Source: Aaosphaeria pasadenensis
Taxonomy: Eukaryota > Ascomycota > Dothideomycetes > Pleosporales
Length of the DNA stretch: 64,000 bases
Assembly (NCBI GenBank): GCA_022813625.1
Contig: JAKLMB010000007.1
Location: 1,364,001-1,428,000 of the forward strand
Direction of reading: 5' to 3'
Program-made: the position numbers and the translations under genes
In this document: positions 11,997-23,444 of the stretch, piece by piece
How the letters are laid out: every line of letters begins with the position of its first letter
Position numbering within the stretch: the first letter of the stretch is position 1
Notes under the pieces: generated by a model
Told to the model about the DNA's origin: nothing
Databases searched by the model: none
What the model saw: only the letters and a program-made list of their open reading frames with translations

Positions 11997-12643
11997 ATTG
12001 AACGAAGCTCAAGTACGTTATGGAGATATGTAATTGTCTACTGGAAGCGAACGACACCGGTTGTGGCGAGTGTTTAAGGGGCGCTGATACCGAACAAGTA
12101 GTTGCAAGTATTGCGTTTATATACTCCGTCGTCGATCCCAACGCCGAATTTTGGGTTGGAATCGGGCACTGACTGCATTGATGTTATGACGATCAACTAT
12201 TCTATCTCTTGCTTGACATTCGTGCAAGATCTCAGACCCAATAAAACAGACATTGTCATCTGTTCCCCAGACTAACTTGGCAATGCTCCCCACATTCTAC
12301 TTGGAAGGAAGCGAAGCTTTAGCTCATATCTGTCAAACGGTGCAGCCTGTTATAAGCTTGTTTGACGTGTTAACGTCAAGAAATCTTGTCTCGTGTGCGC
12401 ATTGTTATTGGACTCCTGCCTGTGCTATTATGGACAAGCAAGGTTCGATATCAACCCTTCATATAATTTGCCGGCCCGAGAGTGCCGCACAGGAAAATGC
12501 CACTCTATGAGCACTCACCGCAACATATGCCGTCTGTATATATTTCTTGGAACCTTTGCATGACACGGTCAGGTAAATTGCCTGTTCCACATGGAATACA
12601 TTTGTTTATATGAGGTTCCGGCAGTCCTTAACGTAAAACAGAC
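11997..12643. promoter_or_regulatory. Upstream region of the AA9 gene
   Basis: Promoter side of the LPMO gene. No coding signal. A GTTTATATACTCC TATA-like stretch lies about 120 bases upstream of the LPMO start on the minus strand (near 12114-12126). Nothing else stands out. Confidence 0.4.
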
Positions 12644-13171
12644 ATGATTGCTGAAATCTTCTCGGTTTCCCATGGGCCTAGCGCGGCCTCGAGTCAAATT
12701 CTACAGCCAGTCGCCCGGTCCATGGTAGTTTACACTGATATTGGAGACTCATTCTCATTCAGAGTATCGGATGATTCCGAGAGCGATGTAGGTATAATGG
12801 CATGGAGACGCGTTAGATCGGAGTGTTTTGAACAAAGGTTCGCCTCAACGATGGGTAGGTACCCAACCGTCCACCTCACGGCTATCGGCCTGAGAGACGC
12901 AAGCAGGAATATCTCTTTGAATAACGTATTGTACTGCTTGGACCCCTCAATGATTGCAAATGCGATCAAAATTGGGGTTTGCGTCGCAATGATCAAAATC
13001 GAAAGGTATCCGATTGCCGAAGACTGTTGCGCGCGCGCAAGAAGACCAAGCAGACCATGTAGCTGCATAGATTATCAACCACATACGCACGAATTGCACC
13101 TTACGCAGATCGGATTGCAAGAAACGGATTCAGGGGTTCCGTTGACACAATTCAAGTCAGCAGATTCATGA
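12644..13171 (+). CDS. Possible orphan ORF, no recognisable domain
   Basis: An ATG-initiated frame of 175 codons in an otherwise gene-poor 3.7 kb stretch. The product has no signal peptide, membrane helix or familiar motif; it is mildly Cys/Arg-rich near residues 140-160. The opposite strand is also open across much of it (13068-12730), with one hydrophobic segment, so either, both or neither may be expressed. I cannot choose from composition. It could be a young gene, decayed coding sequence or chance. Confidence 0.2.
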   Translation: MIAEIFSVSHGPSAASSQILQPVARSMVVYTDIGDSFSFRVSDDSESDVGIMAWRRVRSECFEQRFASTMGRYPTVHLTAIGLRDASRNISLNNVLYCLDPSMIANAIKIGVCVAMIKIERYPIAEDCCARARRPSRPCSCIDYQPHTHELHLTQIGLQETDSGVPLTQFKSADS

Positions 13172-14060
13172 CAAGTGCCCAATGTTGTCTTCTTTTGGCT
13201 TGCGAGTCAGGAACAGACCAACATAATGGCCGGTGAGCCATTCAATTCCAGGCACATTCATGGCATTGAGTCGACAGTGTCAATATCCTGCGGGCTTGCG
13301 GTGATACATGGCCGAGGAGTTGTGCAGATTGGAAAGGACTGCCGCAATATCTGGCGTGAGTGAGTCTATGGTAGGCTCTAACTAGAAAGGTTGGCCGAGA
13401 ATATGAATAACAGATGAGTGAGGCTCTGTATAATACGTGAGTGCACCTTCGACCGAAGTCGCCGAGAAGGCGGAGGATGATTACAGTACTCTATTGTTGG
13501 TTGTACCAAGTCGAGCCACATGCCAATCGAGCCTAGTAATGACTCTTGGTGCCATTGTCAGTGATGATAATATCTCGTACATACTCTCAAAGGCTGAAGG
13601 AAGAGGGATACCGACGTGACCGTGAAAGGAATGAAAAACTTTTCTTTTGTCAATAACAGGACGGAGCACGGAGTACCGCGGACGCAATACTGAGGAAGCA
13701 ATTATTGGAAGGGTCGACGAGACCAGTAGATCCATGGTTGAGCCTCGGACGGTGGCTGGAGGACGCCACGCCATGGTGCTGCCCATCAAGAGGATTTGCT
13801 GCATGCATGCGCATCGACACGACGAGTGACTACTAGTACGAGTAACTAACATAGTTCATCGGGAGAGCCGGCAGATCGTCTATCCCCAAAACCCACAAAC
13901 ATGGAGTTGCACGTTGTGAATAATACGAGGTAATACAGACACATTGGAGGAATGTCTACGGTCAAAAGAGTACATCGTACTTCCGATTTGGAAAAGATGA
14001 AGTATGGTATGATAGGACAATGTGACGGATTGCGATTTTCTGTCTCTATCGTTACCTTAT
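13172..14060. other. Gene-poor stretch
   Basis: No convincing gene on either strand; open frames of 60-125 codons are present but lack domains, good starts or splice partners. There is no sign of a transposon (no terminal repeats, reverse transcriptase or transposase motif). Confidence 0.4.
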
Positions 14061-14760
14061 ACACATTAGCTAGGTACCTAGGTAGGTTGTTGAGTTTTTC
14101 CTGCCTGGATATGAACACAACCAATTGGTACCTCGGAGTATAGTTAAACACAAGTAAGGAGGTACTTTTGTGCTTCATCTTCTGGTGTACGGGGTAAATG
14201 GTGGCAGAAAGCTTAATCAACATGTGAAATAATCACCAGTAACAATTGACTGTACTACCCCGTACAGGGATGGAATTGGGAGCCAGCACCTTTTGGGTCG
14301 CACGCTACAGGCCTCGAACAGAGGCCGCGATGTTACTAGGAAGTAGTGGTATGTGGTAGTGTGCTGCACGATGACGATCGTTTTCAAGGGGCTTGGGGGT
14401 GATGATGATGACGACGACGATGATGTTGAAAGGCACTTGGAAAAACGTTGGCGTTCGTAGGTACGGAGTACGACTCGTAGATAGCTAGGTGTGTGTTTTG
14501 TGTTTGGGATTGGGCTTCTACGAATAGGTATCTAGGTAGTAGGTTAGGTACCTACCTAGGTACCTAGTTCTTGTATTCTACTTGTAGGGTACGAGTAGAA
14601 TAGATGTTTGAAAGGTGACGGTACCTTGGTACGTACTCATTTGTCCATACAGTACAAGGTCCTTTTCATGTACATGTACTTTCAGAGAGTATATGAACAG
14701 CAATGTACGAGTACTATAGGTACCTATGTACCTATGTACCTAGGTAGGTAAGTATCCAAG
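14061..14760. repeat. Tract of TACCTAGGTA palindromes and GTAC/GGTA repeats
   Basis: Non-coding. The 10-base palindrome TACCTAGGTA occurs at 14075, 14553 and 14737, embedded in runs of GGTACCTA and TAGGTAGG. A TACGGAGTA copy is at 14462, and a GATGATGATGATGACGACGACGATGATG microsatellite runs from about 14398. The high density of TAC/GTA steps makes this segment self-complementary. Confidence 0.7.
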
Positions 14761-15734
14761 TCATACTGTGAACTGTGTACAATGACAGGTCACTTCATTT
14801 GCCAAGGCCGATGACATCACCTACAACAAGCTACCTCATACCTCACACCTCATACGCCTGCCTACCTCCTCAATACTCGTAGCTGCTCTTCCTCTTCCTC
14901 GTCCACTTCCCTCTTCATCGTCTCGTTCCAACAACCAGCAACCAAACCACCCCACCTTCTCCTCCCTCTCCCTCTCCCTCCCTCCTCCTTCGTCATCTCA
15001 ACTGAAGCTACCGTGATACTCAATACTGATCTTCGTCCACTTTCCATGGTCGCCGTCCTCCCCATTTCACATCGGCCCGAGTCTACTCAATACTTTCCCA
15101 TTACACAGTAACTTGTATTGTGCCATCATTTCTTGTCCGTTAGCTCGTCTGATCACCGTCCTTCACCTTGGGATCTTGTAAATCTTGTACATCCTCCGCC
15201 CTGCCCCATCCCATCCTTCCGCCCAACATTCCCTCCTTCCCAGCAATACGAACTGCCCCGAGTCAGAGAGCTTCACAACCCTCACTTTTACATACGAGGT
15301 ACTCATACATACATGATACCCTTCTTCATACGGGTCTCTTCTTCATCTTCAGACAGCCATCCTCCCTGCGAGTGCTAGTATATATCCAGCGCAGCACAGC
15401 CTCCAAGGACTTCTTGCGGTCTACCCCAGCGCATACACCGAGCACGCAGCAATTCCCCAATCTCTCCCCCACCAACCCTATCTACCGTGCACGCTCGATA
15501 AACCGATAGAAGCGGCCTGTGCTTGACCGACTCACTTTCGTACTTACTCCACCAGCGTCAATCGCTCTCCTCTCCTCTCCTCCCTGGCCTTCATCAACGC
15601 AACTCTTCGCTTTCCGGCGCCCCAAGCGATCGCCTAACACAGGCAATTTGCTTTCGCAAATTCGCGAGATAGACGCCTCCAGTCCAATACCACTCTCCGA
15701 ATCTCCGGGAGCTAGACTTCCCACCCGGCCAACA
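14761..15734 (+). promoter_or_regulatory. Promoter and long pyrimidine-rich leader of the Slm1-like gene
   Basis: The plus strand is C/T-rich for nearly 900 bases (CCTCC, TCTTCC runs) up to the start at 15735. Frames of 86 and 113 codons within it have the composition of leader sequence and no domain. Some could act as upstream ORFs if the transcript starts early. Confidence 0.45.
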
Positions 15735-18258
15735 ATGTCACTCCAGCGCCCGCGTACCCCGTCTGCTGCGTACGACTCAGTACCAGCTCCCCACGATCCT
15801 ACCCATTTGAGTCGCGGTTATGGCAATTCATCGCATCTGAACGTCGACGGCAACGACTTCGCTTCAACACCTGCGAATCCCTCTGCTCTCGAATCCTCAC
15901 CCTTGGGTCAATCGCTCCGCACCCAGGAGTCGCAAAGGAGAGGGCGCTTCGAGGAGGAGTTCGATGCAAAAACCCGGGGCGAATCCATCTTGTTAGATGG
16001 TGACATACCACAACGTCCGGCATCACGAGCTTCCAATTTCAATCAGGGAGCTACCCCTTCGCGCAGTGGTACGCTGAAGAAAAAATCGTCGATCAAGCGC
16101 AGTTCTAGCTTGAAGCGTAGCGGGAGTAGGCGGAGCACATATGCTGGCAGCATTCGCGGGGTTAGTGTTGATGACGAAGAGCGTGGATCAAGCAGACAGA
16201 ACAGCGTCTTCTACACACCCGTTCCCACCACTGGCTCTCCCACCGAGATACTTGCCAACCGTTTCCAAGGTAGGTTGCTAAAGATCATGTTGCTTGCCAA
16301 CGCTGGTCCTCCGTTCCCCAGTATAGCTAGCTAACTTTCTACAGCATGGCGAAAGCTATTGAAGGATCTCATCACCTACTTTCGAGAGGTCGCCACGTCC
16401 TACGAGCAACGCGCCAAAGCTCTCCTCAAAGTATCGAACGTAGTCAACAATACCAATGCGCCGTCGTCTTTCCTGCTTGAAGGTGGTCTGAATGATGCTA
16501 ACCGCATCTTGCGCGATTTTCATAAGCAATCAGTCGCGGAAGCCAATAAAGCCAGAGACATTGAACATGAAGTCATAAATCAGTTGAGCGGACTTCGCGC
16601 AGACCTAGGCCAGAAAATAAAGGAAATCAAGTCCTTGTCTGGTGACTTCAAGAACTCCGTGGAGAAGGAAAAGGAGACCACTCGCAAGTGTGTTGCCGCT
16701 CTTGACGAGGCCTTGTCGCTCATAGATTCGGATCCGGCGGCAGTCGCCGGCAAAGGCGACCCTTACGTCGTGAAACTTGGCGTCGACCGTCAGGTCGAAA
16801 GGCAAATTGACGAGGAGAACTATCTGCATAGGGTCTGCTTGCTCACCACATCTTCCCTCCGACGAGCACTAATCTGTCGTAGGCGTATCTCAACCTCGAA
16901 AACTCTGGACGCGAACTCGAGTCGATAGTCGTTGGCGAAATTCAGAAGGCGTACAATGCTCTGGCAACAATTCTGAAGCGAGATGCTGATGAAATGTACT
17001 CGACTATCGAGAAACTTCGAAATGGACCTGTAGGAATGCCGCGGGATTTCGAGTGGAATCAATTTGTTACCAAAGACCCACATTTCGTAAATCCTAACAT
17101 ACCATTGCGAAGGATAGAAGACATTGAATATCCCGGTCGACATCACCCTGCCACAACTGAAGTACGAGCAGGAATGCTCGAGAGAAAGAGTAAATATCTG
17201 AAGAGCTACACCCCAGGCTGGTAAGTATGCCTCCGGCTGCGCACAGCATTCTACTCACCAAATCTAGGTACGTCTTGTCACCTACTCACCTTCACGAGTT
17301 CAAGTCGGCGGACCGCATCTATACGCAACCTCCGGTCATGTCGTTGTACCTACCGGATCAAAAGCTCGGATCGCATTCTCAACCCGGAAGCTCTTCGAAC
17401 AAGTTCGTCCTCAAGGGACGGCAAACCGGATCAATGCACCGTGGGCATACCTGGGTATTCCGAGCCGAGACTTACGACACCATGATGGCCTGGTATGATG
17501 ACATTAAGAAGTTGACAGAAGTCAGCGGCGAAGAGCGCAATGCGTTCGTTCGGCGTCATGCACGCAGTGTGAGCCAAGGAAGCACCCGCTCGATCAGTAG
17601 CGACGGCCTCGAGGAGGATGAGGCAGATGAGGTTCCCTACTCCGCGAACCAATCGATTGCGAACGAGGCCGTGAGGGAGGAAGCCCCGCAACGACCATCT
17701 CCAGGTGGGCGATTCCCAAGCGACATTCAGCTGGACCGTGACTTACAACAACCTCTTTCGAGTAACAGCTCGGAAGTCGGTCATGATTTGACCGCTGCGG
17801 CGGGAGGATTACAGGGAACATTTTCGGAATCCGCTTACTCGAACGTACAAGACCGCACTCAACAACAGCCTTTGCAAACCCAGGCGCCGGCCGAGAACGC
17901 CTTTGCTTATGGGTACAATGAGGATTACGCATCTCAACCCCAACAGTTGGCAGAGAACGACAGACAATTCCAGCAGAGTTTGCAGAGCACTTATCCACAA
18001 CAACAATATCCGAATGCTGCTCCTACACAGGGACTCTATTCTTCAAACACAGTGGCACCCAATCAACAGTCGGGATACCTACCAAGCAATAATGCATACA
18101 ATATGGTTCAACCAACAACCGGGCAGACGTATGAGCCAAACCTGAACCCTATTGAGCGACACGATAGTACATATGGTGATTGGATGGCACCTGCAGCAGG
18201 CGGGGCGGCGATAGGGGTAGCAGGTGCCGCGGCATACAATTATCATGATCAGCAACAT

Positions 18259-18293
<35 letters not shown>

Positions 18294-18633
18294 AGTACAG
18301 CCAGACCCTTACTATCAAACACAGGCTGCACCTCTGAGCGGCGGATCAGAGGCGAATGGGACTGCGTATCCCAAGGCAGTTCCCGCGCCTGTTCCTGCGT
18401 CCATTCCCTTTGCTTCTGAGCCCGATAGTCTGGCAACCACTCCGGCGACATCAGTGAACAAGTCTTTTTTAGACGAAGCTGAGGTGGTTCCCGTCGCTAC
18501 CTCATCGAATGCTACCAACGGCGGGGCGATTCCTGAGCTACGGTCATTTCCAAAAGTCACAAGGAATAATACAGATATAAGCGTTAGTGATTTACATGTT
18601 CCAGGGGAATTCCCTCGACCGTCTCGTGTATAG
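15735..18633 (+). CDS. Slm1-type BAR and PH domain protein (TORC2/eisosome-linked PI(4,5)P2 effector)
   Basis: Four exons (15735-16269, 16345-16832, 16883-17220, 17268-18633) give 908 residues. The N-terminus is Ser/Thr/Arg-rich and probably disordered. From about 179, AWRKLLKDLITYFREVATSY opens a long helical F-BAR-like region to about 400. A PH domain spans about 436-540 (RAGMLERKSKYLK, WYVLSPTHLHEF, TWVFRAET). The tail is Gln/Ala/Pro-rich with a polyglutamine run at about 778-797. In yeast, Slm1/2 bind PI(4,5)P2 at the plasma membrane, are TORC2 substrates and act in actin and stress signalling; that role is inferred here. Intron 2 has a weak GTCTGC donor, but its removal is needed to join DEENYLHR to AYLNLENSG. 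Confidence 0.9.
18251..18299 (+). repeat. CAA/CAG polyglutamine microsatellite in the Slm1-like gene
   Basis: A (CAACAG)n run inside exon 4 encodes about a dozen consecutive glutamines, flanked by QHQ and QVQ. It is likely length-polymorphic between strains. Confidence 0.85.
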
Positions 18634-20460
18634 GGCTGTGTATTTGTTTCCCGCTTTGTTTTTCTATAACTCTCTGGTCAGGAGTTGATGTGTGGTCCTT
18701 TCAAATATCCCTCTTTCTTTGTTTCTACCAGTCTCTATTCTCCATGGTGTTGAAGGATGAGGAGTTGAAGGGATACGGGGCCCGGAGAAGGGGGGGCGGT
18801 GCAACATTGCCGACTAGGCCTACTGTATCCATATTTCCGTGACTGAGAAGGGAACAGGACGGCACATGTATCTTTGTTCATCACATGGCCAGTCCTGGAG
18901 GATTTACCATTTTGATTTTGTTTGCGGGCAGGTGGCACTGTCAGGCGCTGATTGTGCCTGATCGAGTACAATAGTGAATCCAATTTCCATAGCAAAGCGA
19001 CATCGAGGATGCTCCTGTTTCGTGTACGTACTCCGTTTGATTAGTCTTCATTCTGATATGGTCATTGACGCATGGAAAAGGAGATTCTCTTCGCATTACT
19101 ACGTACGACACAAAGTACCAGTCACCTTCAACCTTGTTTATGTCAAGCAGATTTGGGGTGGGGTAATGGTACACAGACCAGCGGTTCCACCGTAGTGCGC
19201 GCATGTATGGATCTACCCAGGTACGGAGCACTGTACTTCGTAGGTAGTGCGTACATGCAATGATAACACTTTTGGAGTTAATGCTTGCCCAGACTGATGT
19301 TACTGGGGTATTTAGGTAGTTTGTAGTCGCATGCCCAGTTAACGGTACTTTCCCAACCAGTCATTCATCCATCAGCTGTTGCACAATTGGATCGCGTCAC
19401 CACACTTCTATATGGAATTGATTTTATTATGCTCGTTTGGCATAGAAACCGTGTACTACGTACATGCGGTAAGCAATGGCATTCCGACCCAGGGTAACTG
19501 AGTTCTGGCATGGCAGCAGCATGTATGCAGCGTGGATTATCTAGCCCTCTTCGCAGTCGTCACGAGAGCGAGTTCAATAGGTCCTACCCTACGATAACAA
19601 AGACTGTTGCCGATCCTTGGCCCTTCGCTCCGGAATGCTTGCATCGATATGCTTTGCGTCTCACGCGACGGACACCGTGAGCATGTGTGGAACATAATCT
19701 CCCAATACTTGGCTCGGTCTACATGGTGTACGGTGTACGGTGTACGGAGTAGAGCACCAGACACCAGTTAGCAAGAGAGTTCTTGGGTAATAGTGATTAG
19801 TGACTAGTAGATGTTGTCCAATGCGGAATTGACGAGATTGCGGGCTTCTATATCGGAAGTGATATGATGTGACCAAGCTCGTAACGACTGTAATTATATT
19901 CTGTTGGTAACCATGGACCATAGGCAAGATCCCGGACAGAGTAACCAGGTACTCCCTCGTACTCGGTGAACCACCACACATCAACTACTAACTAAGTGCT
20001 AGCACCAACTGGAGGTACCTAGGTAACTACTGTGTATATTGTTGATTGCATGCATGCCAAGGGTCATTTATCATCTTCTGTTCCCTCGTAGTGCGCGTTA
20101 CACGCATGAGGTGGCGCCCTTGGAAGGGTTTCAGTTCCTGTCAATTCTCAAACGCTGTGGTTTTGTCGAGTGACCTGGGTCACTTTAATTTCCTTTACAC
20201 ATGAATTCTGTGTTTACTTGTGTCACCACTCCGTACTGATGCCTGAGGAAATAAAGAAAAGAAATGAAATGAAGTGCCTGTCTGGTTGCCTCGTTACCCT
20301 CGTGCCTTTCCAGAGTCACTCAGTCACTCAGTAACGGTCAACGGTCAATGGGCAATGGTCAACCCAGGAACCAGGAATCTAACCTAAATAAGATTAGTTC
20401 AGGACCTAACCGATAATGGTTTAGCCAGGTACCGATCACCGAGCATTACTGGCAACTGCG
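18634..20460. other. Intergenic, about 1.8 kb without a gene
   Basis: No supportable coding region. It contains a tandem GGTGTAC triplet repeat ending in TACGGAGTA (19728-19751) and a TACCTAGGTA palindrome at 20016. Near 20329-20380 there is a run of imperfect GGTCAACGGTCAATGGGCAATGGTCAAC repeats. Minus-strand frames of 75-107 codons around 19537-19984 lack any domain. Confidence 0.45.
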
Positions 20461-21404
20461 TGACTGGTGACTGCCTCCCTTACCGGAAACGAGGGAGAGC
20501 AAACAAACTTCAACTTCCCAAACCTTCAATCTTTCCTTTCAACCTTCAATTTCAACTTCTGTCTTTCTCTCTCTCTCTCTTTCTATCTTCTCTCTCTCTT
20601 TCTCTTCCTCTTCCTCCTCCTCTTCCTCTCGCTCTTTCGCTCCCTCACACTCTTTTCTTAGTTAGGTACCTAATTAGGTATTTACCTGCTTAGGTGCCTA
20701 CCTTCACAATACCCTTACACTACACTTTCCTTCACCTTTGTGTCTCCCCCAAACCCTTTGTTCCTTTCTCTACTTCGGTAGTCCTTCCCTCATTGTTTCC
20801 CCCATTGTTCTTCCCTCTCTCCCCCATCCATCTACTCCGTTCACTTACGGGGAGTACAGAGTACTTAGGTACACTATAACTACCTATACCTTCCGCTCAT
20901 TTCACCTCCACCTTCAGCTTGACGCTGCTGGCTTGCTCACAATTCACTGCTATCATAGTCGCTCTTTCGCCCTCACTCACTCACTCACTACTACTACTCG
21001 CTGCTTGCAGCTTTGCCCCTAGCAACTGGGAGTGTACCTTGCTTCGCCCTCCTTCTCCCCCCCATCTCACTCTCACATTGATCGTCAAATCAGCATTCCA
21101 TAAACATTCAATTCAACTCGGCCGGCTCCGTTGACAAGCTTTGAGAGCTAGTCTCGTAAGTTGTCCTTCTTCTTTGCAAGCAGTTCTACCCCTTCCTCTT
21201 GAGTCTTCGAGCGCGAGCTGTCGCTCCACTCTTAGCCTCAATCAGGTAGATCTCTCTTCAGAAACTAGTTATCCCGGCGCCCACCTCCTCGAGGCCCACT
21301 GGCCTCGCGTTCTGTCTGCAGTGAGCTTACCACGCCGCTGGCCGGCAATCTAGTTCTTTATTTGCAGTATATACTTGACGGATCCTTACGCCAAGTCCGC
21401 CGGC
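20461..21404 (+). promoter_or_regulatory. Pyrimidine-rich promoter/leader of the GH17 gene
   Basis: The plus strand carries a near-continuous CT tract at about 20555-20663 (TCTCTC, CCTCTTCC), then another 700 bases of C/T-rich sequence to the start codon. Such tracts precede transcription starts of highly expressed fungal genes. A GTAAGT at 21158 and several CAG sites would allow a leader intron, but I cannot confirm one. Confidence 0.5.
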
Positions 21405-22791
21405 ATGAAGGTCTCTGGAGCCCTTCTCACAAAGGCATTGTTGGTGGTCAGCGTCGCAGGCAGACCTTATCGTGAGTAGTTTGCGCCCCGGACTGCATCA
21501 TCTGGCACGAATCTAACATCAAATTTCAGAGATCAAGCGCGATGTGATCACCGAGGTCACGTTCACTACCGTGACTGTGGCTAACGTGGTTGTTTACGTC
21601 GATGAGCAAGGCATTCCGTACCAGACAACTACAGTCGACCAAATCACCTCTCTCCCGTCTGCCTTCGCCACGAGTGTAGTTGCCGCTCCCGTACTCACGT
21701 CAGCTTCTGTAACTACCCAAGGAGCGGCAAGCGTTACCGAGGGCGACCCTCCCGTTGATCAGGTCACCGCAGAAGTTCCTGTCACGAACAACCCAGAGGC
21801 CACAGCGGTTAGCCAACCCACTCAAGATGTTGTAGCACCAGCCGCACCAGCCTCATCTCCAGCACAAACCCCAGAACTGGCACCGGCACCTGTACCCCCG
21901 GTGCAATCTTCACCATCCCCTGAGAGCCCTCCCCAAGCCCCTGAGAGCCCGCCAGCTCCCCAACCAGCTCCTTCAGCCTCTCCACAGGCTCAGGTAAACG
22001 AGGACAGCTTCCCTCTTGGTGTCACCTACGATCCATTCCAACCGGGTGGTTGCAAGACAGAGGAAGAAGTTGCCGCGGAGTGGGACAAGATGAAAGATTT
22101 TGGCATTGTCCGCATATATGGGATGGGCTGTGATATTATTCCGCGTGCCTTCAAACTTGCTACAAAGTACAACCAGAAGCTCATGGCAGGTATTTATAAA
22201 ACCAACGATCAATCATCCGAGAACATCGACACAGTTGTTCGAGCCCTCGCCGATGCGGTCAAGGAATATGCCGGCGGGAATTGGGGTATCGTCAGCCTCG
22301 TATCAGTAGAGAACGAGAAGATCAATGACCGGACTATGACTGCGTCGGATGCGATTGATTACATCCGACAAGCCAAAGATGCCCTGGGTGCAGTTGGATA
22401 TCATGGGCCGGTGGGAGCAGTGGAGACGGCCCCGGCCGTCATCGACAACCCAGAAGTATGCAAGCGGTCCGACCTGACAATGGTAAACATACATGCATTC
22501 TTCGATGAAAACACCAAGGCCGCAGACGCTGGCGAATTTGTTCGACGAGAGGTGGAGCGAGTCAAGGAGGCCTGTGGTGGTCAGCGTGTCATCGTGACGG
22601 AGTCAGGTTGGCCTCATGATGGGCAATCCCATGGCCAGGCCGTTGCATCCAAGGAGGATCAAGCAGCAGCATTAGCTTCGATCCAGCAGAATTTCGATCG
22701 GGACCTCTTCATCCACAATGCATTCGACTGCACGTGGAAAGCTGACTCCGCAGCGACGTTTAATGCCGAGCGGTTTTGGGGCTTCCTTTAG
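21405..22791 (+). CDS. Secreted GH17 beta-1,3-glucanase/transglycosylase of the cell wall
   Basis: Two exons (21405-21471, 21530-22791) encode 442 residues. A signal peptide of about 19 residues is followed by a KR site (25-26), a likely Kex2 cleavage point. Residues about 27-155 form a Thr/Val then Pro/Ala/Ser-rich linker, probably O-glycosylated. The GH17 domain runs from about 158 (FPLGVTYDPF) to the end. The nucleophile is Glu380 in VTESGWP; the acid/base is Glu285 in SVENE. Family members (yeast Scw4/Scw10/Bgl2, Aspergillus BtgE type) remodel wall beta-glucan. There is no GPI signal, so wall retention would be covalent or through glucan binding. It converges on asf1. Confidence 0.92.
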
Positions 22792-23444
22792 ATGGTGATC
22801 CATGACGAAGGCATGGCATTTGGAGAGGAGGATACAGTGCTTTGTTTTGATGGAAACGACACGATGTGGCGGGGAAAGCGTCTAGGCAATCGATGTTGCA
22901 GATGGGCGGGACGTGATGATCTGCATCCACGGTCGAATGGGCATTTTTCGCCAATATGATTCACGATTCATGGAACATGTAGCATAATTAGGGCTTTTAT
23001 TGCCACGATAAAATTTTCTCGTCAATGGACGAAAGCGTTCTTAGCTGTATGGTTCGACATTACTTGTGATGCTATCGTCAAGCCTGTGATCGTATAGAGG
23101 GAGTAGTTGTACAACAAGAGGTTGTCAGAAGCGGAAACTCATGGTGTGCGAGGGTGACTTCATTCAGGGTGCTTCTAAAGATATGCGCCTAGCCATACTG
23201 CCGCCACCGAAAAAAAAGAACTGCTAAAAGCCGATGAAACCAACTGCCCCAAGGTAGTTGGATTTGTATACGCAGGACGCTTCCGAATAGATCCAAACAC
23301 AGTTCCCCCCAAGTCGTAATTCAACCGATAGCATACGTCGAGCTCGTGTCAACATAGGCAACCGAAAAGATCGAATACTCTACTACCTAAGCATCAAAAG
23401 CGGAGGTGCGATGCGGCTAGAACGGAGCCTTCGAGGCTGGCACT
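22792..23444. other. Convergent intergenic region between GH17 and asf1
   Basis: 650 bases holding the 3' ends of both genes. An A-run (AAAAAAAAGAA near 23210) is present. No gene or strong repeat. Confidence 0.4.
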
